NCBI RefSeq assembly: GCF_014840935.1
Contig: NZ_CP062005.1
Location: 124,001 to 188,000 of the forward strand
Length of the DNA stretch: 64,000 bases
Source: Halomonas sp. YLGW01
GTDB lineage: Bacteria > Pseudomonadota > Gammaproteobacteria > Pseudomonadales > Halomonadaceae
Direction: 5' to 3'
Positions 17,400 to 24,337 of the stretch are shown one piece after another (position 1 is the stretch's first letter; every line of letters starts with the position of its first letter). A program made the position numbers and the translations under genes. The notes below the pieces were generated by a model. The model saw nothing but the letters and a program-made list of their open reading frames with translations, had not been told where the DNA came from and searched no databases.

Positions 17400-19043
17400 A
17401 TGAGCAAGCAATCACACGATCAGGACGAACCGCAGCAGGCGCCGGGCACTTCCGCCTCGGCCGCCGCTGCTCCGAATGACACCTCATCGTCGGGCGCCGC
17501 GTCGTCGACCGCAGAGGCGTCGGAGGCCGGCTCATCGGGCGCCTCCAGTGCGAGCGAGGCAGGCAAGCCCAGCAACCGGGGGCGGCCTCGCGGACGTCGC
17601 GGCGGCAAGGGGCGCCACCCGAGCCCTCGCGACAGTGCGTCGTCCGAGGCCGCGACCGACACGGCCGCGGCGAGTGCCGGTGCCGACCGGCCGGCCGCCA
17701 GCAAGAGCGCTGATAGCGGGCTCGCCGAGGCCAAGAGCCCGGAAAGCAGCAAGGGGGCTGAGAGCCAGAGCCCCGATAGTCAAAGCTCCGCTACTAAGAG
17801 CCCCGAGAGCAAGAGCCCTGAGAGCAAGGCGTCCGGTGACAAGAGCGCCGGCGCGAGTGGAGGGGCCAAGGCCTCGACCGGCGCGTCACCCTCAAGCGCG
17901 TCGGCCGCCACGTCATCGGCCTCCAAGACATCTTCTTCCAAGACATCCTCCGCCACCCCTTCCTCCGCAGGGAAGGGGGCGTCCGGTGGCGCGGCCGAGA
18001 CGTCGACGTCGGACGGTAACGGTGGCGGACGCAAGGCAGGCATCGTCGCCCTGGTGCTGGTGATCCTGCTGGCCGTGGGCGTGGTGGTGGCCGGCTGGTT
18101 TGGCTGGCAGCGCCTCGAGCAGCAACAGCAGCGTCTGGCCCAGGTCGAGTCCAACCGCGAGGCGGTGAGCGCGCTAGAGACGCGCTTCGAAGAGGCCGAG
18201 CAGGCCCGCGCCTCGGCGCTGGATGAGGCCGTGGCGAGCGTCGAGGGGGAATTCTCCGACTATCGCAGCGAGGTCGACCAGACCCTGGATCGCGTGCTCG
18301 AGGAGCTCAACAGCCAGCAGCAGACCGACGAGCGGGAGTGGCTGCATGCCGAGGTCGCCTACCTGCTGCGCCTGGCCAACCAGCGGCTGCAGCTCGAGCG
18401 CGACGTGGGCGGCGCCATGGCCCTGCTCGAGACCGCCGATACGCGCCTCGGCGAGGCCAACAACCCGGCGCTGTTGCCGGTGCGCCGGGCCGTCGCCGAG
18501 GAGCTGGCCAAGCTGGATGCGGTGCCGAACGTCGATCGCACCGGCCTCTACCTGTCTCTCAACGCCCAGCAGGAGCAGCTGGCCGAGCTGCCGCTCAAGC
18601 AGGACGTGGCCGAGATCGCCGCCGAGGGCAGCATCGAGACGCCGCCCAGCGGCGACTGGCAGCAGCAGCTTGAGCGCTTCGGCAGCGAGCTCAAGGATCT
18701 GGTCACGGTGCGTCGCCATGAGCAGGCGCTGGAGGCCCTGATCACCCCCGAGCAGGAATCCTACCTGCGCCAGAACGTGCGCCTGGTGCTCGAGCAGGCA
18801 CAGCTGGCGCTGCTCAAGGAAGAGCCCGAGCTTTACCGGGCCAGCCTCGACAAGGCCGTGACCCTGATCGAAGGCTACTACAATACCGAGCGCGAAGGCG
18901 TGCAGGCCTCCCTGGCGCGGCTTGGCGAGCTGCGCGAGGTCACCATCCGTCCCGAGCTGCCGGACATCAGCGGTTCCCAGCAGGCCATGGCGCATTTCAT
19001 CGAGAAGCGCTTCGAGGCCGGTGCCCAGGGAGGTGACGCATGA
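17400..19043 (+). CDS. hemX: HemX: membrane protein of the hem operon with a long low-complexity N-terminus
   Basis: Inner-membrane protein of the HemX family, historically annotated as a uroporphyrinogen-III methyltransferase but lacking that enzyme's domain. Residues 1-205 are disordered Ser/Ala/Lys/Glu/Pro sequence with imperfect SPES, SPDS and SSKT repeats. One transmembrane helix follows at about 213-236 (AGIVALVLVILLAVGVVVAGW). Next comes a coiled coil at about 237-305 (RLEQQQQRLAQVESN) and the conserved periplasmic helical HemX domain to residue 547. It is about 150 residues longer than E. coli HemX, all in the cytoplasmic tail. Its TGA overlaps the hemY ATG. Confidence 0.9.
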   Translation: MSKQSHDQDEPQQAPGTSASAAAAPNDTSSSGAASSTAEASEAGSSGASSASEAGKPSNRGRPRGRRGGKGRHPSPRDSASSEAATDTAAASAGADRPAASKSADSGLAEAKSPESSKGAESQSPDSQSSATKSPESKSPESKASGDKSAGASGGAKASTGASPSSASAATSSASKTSSSKTSSATPSSAGKGASGGAAETSTSDGNGGGRKAGIVALVLVILLAVGVVVAGWFGWQRLEQQQQRLAQVESNREAVSALETRFEEAEQARASALDEAVASVEGEFSDYRSEVDQTLDRVLEELNSQQQTDEREWLHAEVAYLLRLANQRLQLERDVGGAMALLETADTRLGEANNPALLPVRRAVAEELAKLDAVPNVDRTGLYLSLNAQQEQLAELPLKQDVAEIAAEGSIETPPSGDWQQQLERFGSELKDLVTVRRHEQALEALITPEQESYLRQNVRLVLEQAQLALLKEEPELYRASLDKAVTLIEGYYNTEREGVQASLARLGELREVTIRPELPDISGSQQAMAHFIEKRFEAGAQGGDA

Positions 19044-20263
19044 GGAAGCTGATCCTGCTGATCGTCCTGGGGCTGGCCGTCGGCGCCCTGTTCGGCCAGC
19101 TGATGCAGTCGCTGCCCGGCTACTGGCTGGTGCGGGTCGGCGACACCTCGGTGCAGACCTCCTTCTGGTTCGGCCTGGTGCTGCTGCTGGCGGTCTTCCT
19201 GGTGCTGCACTTCGCCCTGCGCCTGCTGATGCGTATGCGTCGCCCGGTGAGTCGCCTCAAGCTGTGGAGCAGCCGCAATCGCAACCGCAACGCCATGCGC
19301 CGCACGGTGCGCGGCCTGGTGGCCCTGGCCGAGGGACGCTGGAAGCGGGCCGAGAAGTCGCTGGTCAAGGCGGCCGATGATTCCAGCACGCCGCTGGTGA
19401 ATTACCTGTCCGCGGCTCTGGCGGCCCACTATCAGGGCCGCTACGAGCAGGCGGACACCTTGCTCAAGCGGGCCCATCTTTCCACCGAGGGCGCCGATAC
19501 CGCGGTGGGCATGGTGCAGGCGCAGTTGATGCTCGATCGCCAGCACTACGAGGAAGCCCTGGCGACCCTGACGCGTCTCGACAAGCAGCTGCCCGACCAT
19601 CCGCAGATCCTCAAGCTGCTCAAGCAGGCCTACCTGAGCGTCAGCGACTGGGACGGCCTGCGCCGGCTGATGCCGCGGCTCGCCAAGCACCAGCTGATCG
19701 CCGAGGACGAGCGTCAGCAACTCGAACAGCGTGCCTATCGCGAGCTGATCCTGCAGGCCTCGCGCAATCCCGATGACATCGAGCGGGTGCGCAACCTGTG
19801 GGCCGACATGCCCGATCATCTGCGCAGCAATATCGAGCTGGTGGGGCTGTATGCCGAGGCGCTGGTGCGCGGCGGCGAGGAAGGCATCGCCGAGCGCCTG
19901 TTGCGTCATTCGCTGAAGGATCACTGGGATTCGCGGCTGGTGATGCGCTACGGGTTGCTCAATGTCGATGCGTCCCGCCAGCTGGTGTATGCCGAGAAGT
20001 GGCTGCAGGAGCGTCCCAACGACCCCGACCTGCTGCTGACCCTGGGCCGGCTTTCGCTGCGCAACGCCTACTGGGGCAAGGCGCAGGAATACTTCGAGTC
20101 CAGCCAGCGCCAGCGCCCCAGCGGCGTGGTCTGCGCCGAACTGGCGAGGCTCTTCGCCAACCTTGGCGAGCACAACAAGAGCCAGCTCTACTATCGCCAG
20201 AGCGTCGAGCTGCTCGACCGCTCGCTGCCGGCCCTGCCCCAGCCGAGCGATGCCAATCGCTGA
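19040..20263 (+). CDS. hemY: HemY: TPR membrane protein of the hem operon
   Basis: A 407-residue protein of the gammaproteobacterial HemY family (not the protoporphyrinogen oxidase of the same name). Two N-terminal hydrophobic segments, ILLIVLGLAVGALFG at 4-18 and SFWFGLVLLLAVFLVLHFAL at about 41-60, anchor it. The rest is tetratricopeptide-like helices, including LVNYLSAALAAHYQGRYEQAD and LLTLGRLSLRNAYWGKAQEYFE near the C-terminus. The exact role is unknown; it probably scaffolds the heme pathway with HemX. It is the last gene of hemCDXY and is followed by a terminator. Confidence 0.93.
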   Translation: MRKLILLIVLGLAVGALFGQLMQSLPGYWLVRVGDTSVQTSFWFGLVLLLAVFLVLHFALRLLMRMRRPVSRLKLWSSRNRNRNAMRRTVRGLVALAEGRWKRAEKSLVKAADDSSTPLVNYLSAALAAHYQGRYEQADTLLKRAHLSTEGADTAVGMVQAQLMLDRQHYEEALATLTRLDKQLPDHPQILKLLKQAYLSVSDWDGLRRLMPRLAKHQLIAEDERQQLEQRAYRELILQASRNPDDIERVRNLWADMPDHLRSNIELVGLYAEALVRGGEEGIAERLLRHSLKDHWDSRLVMRYGLLNVDASRQLVYAEKWLQERPNDPDLLLTLGRLSLRNAYWGKAQEYFESSQRQRPSGVVCAELARLFANLGEHNKSQLYYRQSVELLDRSLPALPQPSDANR

Positions 20264-20286
20264 GGCGACGTCTGATTTGCTCTTCC

Positions 20287-20311
20287 GGGCGCCCTTGTGG
20301 CGCCCTTTTTT
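20287..20311 (+). terminator. Rho-independent terminator of hemCDXY
   Basis: GGGCGCC and GGCGCCC pair around CTTGT and are followed by six T, 24 bases after the hemY stop. Confidence 0.92.
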
Positions 20312-20539
20312 GTGTGCCTGACCCGTCCTGAATAGAGTTGGTGAGCGTCGAGGGCCCTACCGCGGGGGCGTGCCGAGGCTGTTCTCTTCCTGCCATGCAC
20401 CGTGGGCCGGTTCCGCAAGGCGAGCACGCCGGTCGGCGGCGAACGGGGCGTCTGTGCGTACTTCGTTCCCCTTAGGCAGCGTCGAGAGGTGCCGCCAGGG
20501 CGGGTGCCGTCGAGGGGGAGGGGTCGAGTGGTCGGACAC
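20312..20539. other. Gene-free stretch between two convergent terminators
   Basis: The 332-base gap between hemY and the mechanosensitive channel gene holds only the two terminators at its ends. Short frames between them lack ribosome sites and family features. I see no RNA gene or repeat here. Confidence 0.6.
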
Positions 20540-20565
20540 AAAAAAGGGCCGCCCGATGGCGGCCC
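20540..20565 (-). terminator. Rho-independent terminator of the mechanosensitive channel gene
   Basis: GGGCCGCC and GGCGGCCC pair around CGAT. On the minus strand six T follow (A run at 20540-20545), 30 bases after the stop of the leftward gene. Confidence 0.92.
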
Positions 20566-20595
20566 TGAAGGGATCCGGGGACGTCGGCCCGCGGA

Positions 20596-22962
20596 TCAGG
20601 TCTCGTCGTTCTCGCCCCGGTAGTCCACCGCCGGGATCGAGCGTTCGTCACTCTTCAGCGGCTCGGCGTCGTCGGCCGAGGCGTCCTGCGTCTGCGTGGC
20701 GCGCTGGCTGGCGCGGCCCTCGAGCACGCGGACGTTGCCGGCCGGCGCCGAGCCGTCCTTGTCCTCGCCGAAGTACAGCGTGGTGTGCGGGAAGGGAATC
20801 TCGATGCCTGCCGCGTCGAAGTGCATCTTGACCAGCCGGTTGTAGGCGCGACCGGTGGCCCACTGGGTGCCCGGTGTGGTCTTCAGACGCACGCGGATGT
20901 TCACCGAACTGTCGGCCAGGGCGACCACCCCGGCGACTTCCAGCGGAGCCAGCAGGTTCTGCTTGTGGTCGTCGCTGGCGGCCAGTTCCTCGAAGGCTTC
21001 CTTCAGGCACTCGATCGCCTCATCGATGCTCTCGCGGTAGGCGATGCCATATTCGCCGACGTGATAGGCGAACTCGCGCATGTAGTTGGACACGGTGTCG
21101 ACGCTTGAGAAGGGCACGATGTGGTAGGTGCCGGACAGATCACGGATGCCCACCGAACGAATGCTCAGGCGCTCCGCGGTGCCGGTGACGCCGCCCACGG
21201 TGACCACGTCGCCGGTGTTCATGGCGTTCTCCACCTGGATGAACACCCCGGTGATGATGTCCTGCACCAGCTTCTGGGCACCGAAACCGATAGCCAGACC
21301 CAGCACACCGGCACCGGCGATCAGCGGGCCGATGTTGATGCCGATCTCGGACAGCACAACCATCACCGTCATGGCGATGATGGTAATGGCCAGGGCGTTG
21401 CGGAACAGGCTCAGCAGGGTCTGGGCGCGGGCCGTAGGCTCGCCGTCGCCGGTCTCCGGGTTGAGGCGATGCTCGATCAGGCTGGCCAGCCCCACCCACA
21501 GGGCCATGGCCATGGTCACGATCACCAGCACGCTGATCACCTTGGCGACCAGGCCGCGGCCCAGGTCGGTGGCGTACCAGCCGCCCAGGTCGAAGAGGCC
21601 CCAGGCGCCGGCGGTGATCATAACCACCACGATCAGGATCAGCGCGCGGATCACCCGCAGCAGGTTGGGCACATAGGCGTTGAGACGGGTCTCCAGAAGC
21701 GGCAGCTTGCGCTTGAGATCCTCGGACAGGTGGATGCGCCGGCCGATGGTCTGCGTCAGCAGGCGAGAGAGCAACATGCCGGCACCGACCACGGCTAGCG
21801 TCTGCAGGGTCGCCAGCATGACGAAGGGCAGGGCGTCCTCCGGGCGGGTGAAGGTCAGCACCAGCACCATCAGGAAGTAGGCGATCGCCAGCAGGTGCCA
21901 GATCCGCGCGAACAGCTTCAGGGACACCCGGGTGGCGGCCATGCTGGCCTTGGCGGCCTGGGCATCGAGGCCATCACGCAGGCGCTGGCGGTTCTTGAGC
22001 ACCACGCCCACAGCATACACGAAGGCGCCGAGCATGATCAGGGTGCCCATGCCCTGACCCAGGGCGGGTGACAGGTAGTAGTTGAGTAGCGGGACCACCA
22101 CCATCAGGCCGTAGCCCACCAGGCCGATCAGCCGGGCGAGCCAGCGGTTCCAGTAGCTGGCCTCGGTGGCCGTGATGGGCAGCAGGCGCAGGCCCTCGTA
22201 GCGTGAGGCGAACAACATGCGCACCCCGGCCTTGAGCAGCTCGATGATCAGGAAGGCATTCAGGAACAGCGAGGCCCGGGTCGAGAGCTCGCCGCTCTCG
22301 CCGATGGCGAAGGTGGCCAGCAGATTGCCACCCACGTAGGCCAGCGCGACCACCAGCACATCGATGACGGCGGCGATGGCCACCGCCACCACCAGGCGCA
22401 GCACGGGGGTCATGCCCTGGCCGCTCAGAGACCAGCGACTGGTGGCGTCGAAGGCCGGCCGTGCCAGGCGGCGGAAGACGAAGAACAGGGCAATGGTGGC
22501 AGCGATCACCAGGCCAAGGTTCAGGGCCGCCGAGGTGAAGGCGGCCATGTCGAAGGCCTGGCCGGGGCCTGTGCCCTTAAAGAGTCCGCCGAGGGCGCTT
22601 GCGAGCCCCTCGAGCTGGCTGCCGATCTGACTGGCGATGGTGCTGGTCAGTTCGGCCAGCTGGCGCGGCAGTGAGGCGGCGTCGGCCTGCTGGCCGCTCG
22701 GCGCCGCCTCGGCGGCCGACGACGTGGCGCTGTCTACGGTCGAGGCGGCAGCGGCCTGACCATTGGCCGCCAGGTCACGCAGCTGTCCTATCAGCTGGCT
22801 GCGGGAGGCCTCGTTCTCGAGCAGATCCGCGAGGGTCGAATAGGCGGGCCCGTCAGCGGGAGGGCCCTCTTGGGCCTGGGTCGGCAGGCCGACGAGCATT
22901 AGTGCCGTCAGCAGCCAGGCCATCAGGGGTAGCAGTCTCGATCTCTGCACACGTGCCTCCAT
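20596..22962 (-). CDS. Mechanosensitive ion channel, YbiO-like (MscS superfamily)
   Basis: A 788-residue inner-membrane channel that would open under osmotic downshock. A signal peptide (LLPLMAWLLTALMLVGLPTQAQ) precedes a periplasmic domain of about 130 residues. About ten membrane helices follow between about 150 and 540. The pore helix and MscS beta domain contain GVLGLAIGFGAQKLVQDIITGVFIQVENAMNTGD and the C-terminal cytoplasmic cage. The pore region and length match E. coli YbiO rather than MscS or MscK. The C-terminal 60 residues are hydrophilic and acidic. It is monocistronic with its own terminator. The start at 22962 lacks a clear ribosome site, so the internal ATG at residue 14 is possible. 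Confidence 0.9.
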   Translation of the reverse strand: MEARVQRSRLLPLMAWLLTALMLVGLPTQAQEGPPADGPAYSTLADLLENEASRSQLIGQLRDLAANGQAAAASTVDSATSSAAEAAPSGQQADAASLPRQLAELTSTIASQIGSQLEGLASALGGLFKGTGPGQAFDMAAFTSAALNLGLVIAATIALFFVFRRLARPAFDATSRWSLSGQGMTPVLRLVVAVAIAAVIDVLVVALAYVGGNLLATFAIGESGELSTRASLFLNAFLIIELLKAGVRMLFASRYEGLRLLPITATEASYWNRWLARLIGLVGYGLMVVVPLLNYYLSPALGQGMGTLIMLGAFVYAVGVVLKNRQRLRDGLDAQAAKASMAATRVSLKLFARIWHLLAIAYFLMVLVLTFTRPEDALPFVMLATLQTLAVVGAGMLLSRLLTQTIGRRIHLSEDLKRKLPLLETRLNAYVPNLLRVIRALILIVVVMITAGAWGLFDLGGWYATDLGRGLVAKVISVLVIVTMAMALWVGLASLIEHRLNPETGDGEPTARAQTLLSLFRNALAITIIAMTVMVVLSEIGINIGPLIAGAGVLGLAIGFGAQKLVQDIITGVFIQVENAMNTGDVVTVGGVTGTAERLSIRSVGIRDLSGTYHIVPFSSVDTVSNYMREFAYHVGEYGIAYRESIDEAIECLKEAFEELAASDDHKQNLLAPLEVAGVVALADSSVNIRVRLKTTPGTQWATGRAYNRLVKMHFDAAGIEIPFPHTTLYFGEDKDGSAPAGNVRVLEGRASQRATQTQDASADDAEPLKSDERSIPAVDYRGENDET

Positions 22963-23139
22963 GTCATGTTTTGGTCGGGGTGAAAGGCGCTCGGGGCGCT
23001 TTGCCTGGCATCACAGCATGCGGCGATCTCCTGCCACAAGTCCTTTCCTGTCATGCCGGGGCCATGTCGTTTCGGTACAAGGGGCTCGGGCATCGAGCCC
23101 CCCTAAAGCCGGCGGAGTCCTTCAGCGCTGCGCTTTAGT

Positions 23140-23156
23140 TGTACAGATATTGTACA
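23140..23156 (+). promoter_or_regulatory. TGTACA-N5-TGTACA site upstream of the zinc-ribbon gene
   Basis: TGTACA-GATAT-TGTACA repeats the same half-sites and 5-base spacing as the site at 9158-9174. It lies 81 bases before the zinc-ribbon start, in the region divergent from the mechanosensitive channel gene. A well-spaced promoter could not be fixed; TATAGT at 23167-23172 is a possible -10. Confidence 0.45.
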
Positions 23157-23236
23157 TGTAGTGCGTTATAGTGCACCATGCTAACAGAAGTCGTCGACGC
23201 AGGAAGCGTGCGGCAGGTCATCAGGAGGTAGGCGGT

Positions 23237-23431
23237 ATGTTGGAGGTTCGACTGGAGCTGGAATGCTCGCTCTGTGGGGCCCAGCACTTTCGCATTCCCA
23301 CCGGCGAGACGGATCAGGCGATGGTCAGCTGCGCGCGTTGCCATAGCGTCACGTGCCGGGCAGACGACCTGGAGTGGCGCATGGCCGAGGCCAGCGCGAT
23401 GCGCCGGGAGGCCATCAGGCAGGCCGGCTGA
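23237..23431 (+). CDS. Small zinc-ribbon protein, 64 residues, family not recognised
   Basis: A short cytoplasmic protein with two CxxC knuckles: Cys10-Cys13 (LECSLCGAQ) and Cys32-Cys35 (VSCARCHS), 18 residues apart, and a further Cys40. This is a classical four-cysteine zinc-ribbon layout. The C-terminal 24 residues form a charged helix (DLEWRMAEASAMRREAIRQAG). An AGGAGG ribosome site nine bases before the ATG decides the start; a GTG at 23171 would add unrelated basic residues. It is a single gene with its own terminator, and a TGTACA-type palindrome lies upstream. A role in nucleic-acid or protein binding is only inferred from the fold. Confidence 0.75.
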   Translation: MLEVRLELECSLCGAQHFRIPTGETDQAMVSCARCHSVTCRADDLEWRMAEASAMRREAIRQAG

Positions 23432-23493
23432 GGACGTGAGCCGCCCCCGGCTACGGATGTTTGGCAAGCAGGCAGTACCCTAGCAGTATCTTT

Positions 23494-23520
23494 GACCACC
23501 CTTGGTCGGGTGGTCTTTTT
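23494..23520 (+). terminator. Rho-independent terminator of the zinc-ribbon gene
   Basis: GACCACC and GGTGGTC pair around an 8-base loop and are followed by five T, 62 bases after the stop. Confidence 0.88.
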
Positions 23521-23583
23521 ATGGCTGTCAGTTTATGGCTGGCCCGGACCGTCGCGAGGCCAGCGACTGTGTACTGGCCCCGG

Positions 23584-24135
23584 CTATTTGATGTCCTCGT
23601 AGGGTACCGTCGACGAGTCTTCGTCGCAGACCGGGTCGGTCAGAAAGGTCTTGTCGACGTCCAGCACGCCGAGGTGGCTGATGGTGCGGCGACCGAGCAG
23701 CAGCGGATAGTTCATCTCGCTGCGATCGCGCAGGCTGAAGTCTTCCTCGTAGAGCGTGTCGCCCAGGCAGATCGTCATGATGACGGTGGGGCGGCGGGAG
23801 GTGCCGCCGGCGCCGCGCAGCAGCAGGTTGCGATTGACCGGCCGCTCGAGGCGCTTCTCGAGCATCTCGCCGGTGTCCTCGTCTTCGAGCGCGAGGCGAA
23901 AGCGCACCCATTCCTCGCCGTCCTTCTCGAAACGCTCGATGTCGCGGGCATCCAGCGACGAGGTCAGGGCGCCGCTGTCGAGCTTGGCCTTCACCTCGAC
24001 GCCCCAGGGCTCGACGAGCGCCTTCTCGACCCAGCCGAAGACCGGCCTGTCGGTGGTGTCCTGCGCCAGGGCGGGTGTCAGGGTGGGAGTGGCCAGCAAG
24101 GCGACCAGGGACAGGCGACGGATCAATGCCAACAT
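23584..24135 (-). CDS. Exported retropepsin-like protein (putative ATP-dependent zinc protease family)
   Basis: A 183-residue protein of the family often labelled ATP-dependent zinc protease (Pfam Zn_protease, RimB-like). Its fold is that of a single-domain aspartic protease. The active-site signature is KLDSGALTSSLDA at about 50-62, with Asp52 in DSG-A. A second conserved block is SEMNYPLLLGRRTISHLGVLDVDKTFL near the C-terminus. A signal peptide (LIRRLSLVALLATPTLTPALAQ) at the N-terminus predicts a periplasmic location, unlike cytoplasmic RimB. The ATG at 24135 is chosen because AGGAGG precedes it; the frame stays open to 24195. The substrate is unknown. Confidence 0.85.
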   Translation of the reverse strand: MLALIRRLSLVALLATPTLTPALAQDTTDRPVFGWVEKALVEPWGVEVKAKLDSGALTSSLDARDIERFEKDGEEWVRFRLALEDEDTGEMLEKRLERPVNRNLLLRGAGGTSRRPTVIMTICLGDTLYEEDFSLRDRSEMNYPLLLGRRTISHLGVLDVDKTFLTDPVCDEDSSTVPYEDIK

Positions 24136-24337
24136 TGAGCCTCCTCGGTGGGGGTCTAGATGCGGTGAGAGTATTGGAACAGGAGATGGTTCCACTGACG
24201 GCGCCCGAGGGCAAGCCTCGGGCCCTGGCCGGCAAGCGGCCCACCCTCGGCAGGGGAAGGAAGCCAGGGCCTCGCTCTTGGAAGAACGGGCCCTGCCCGG
24301 TCTTGCCTAGACCGGTCTCGTGTGTAGCCCTTTCTCG

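Noticed and set aside
17700-17960. Short repeats in hemX as a CRISPR-like or minisatellite array
   Set aside because: Units are irregular, in frame and translated; there are no constant spacers.
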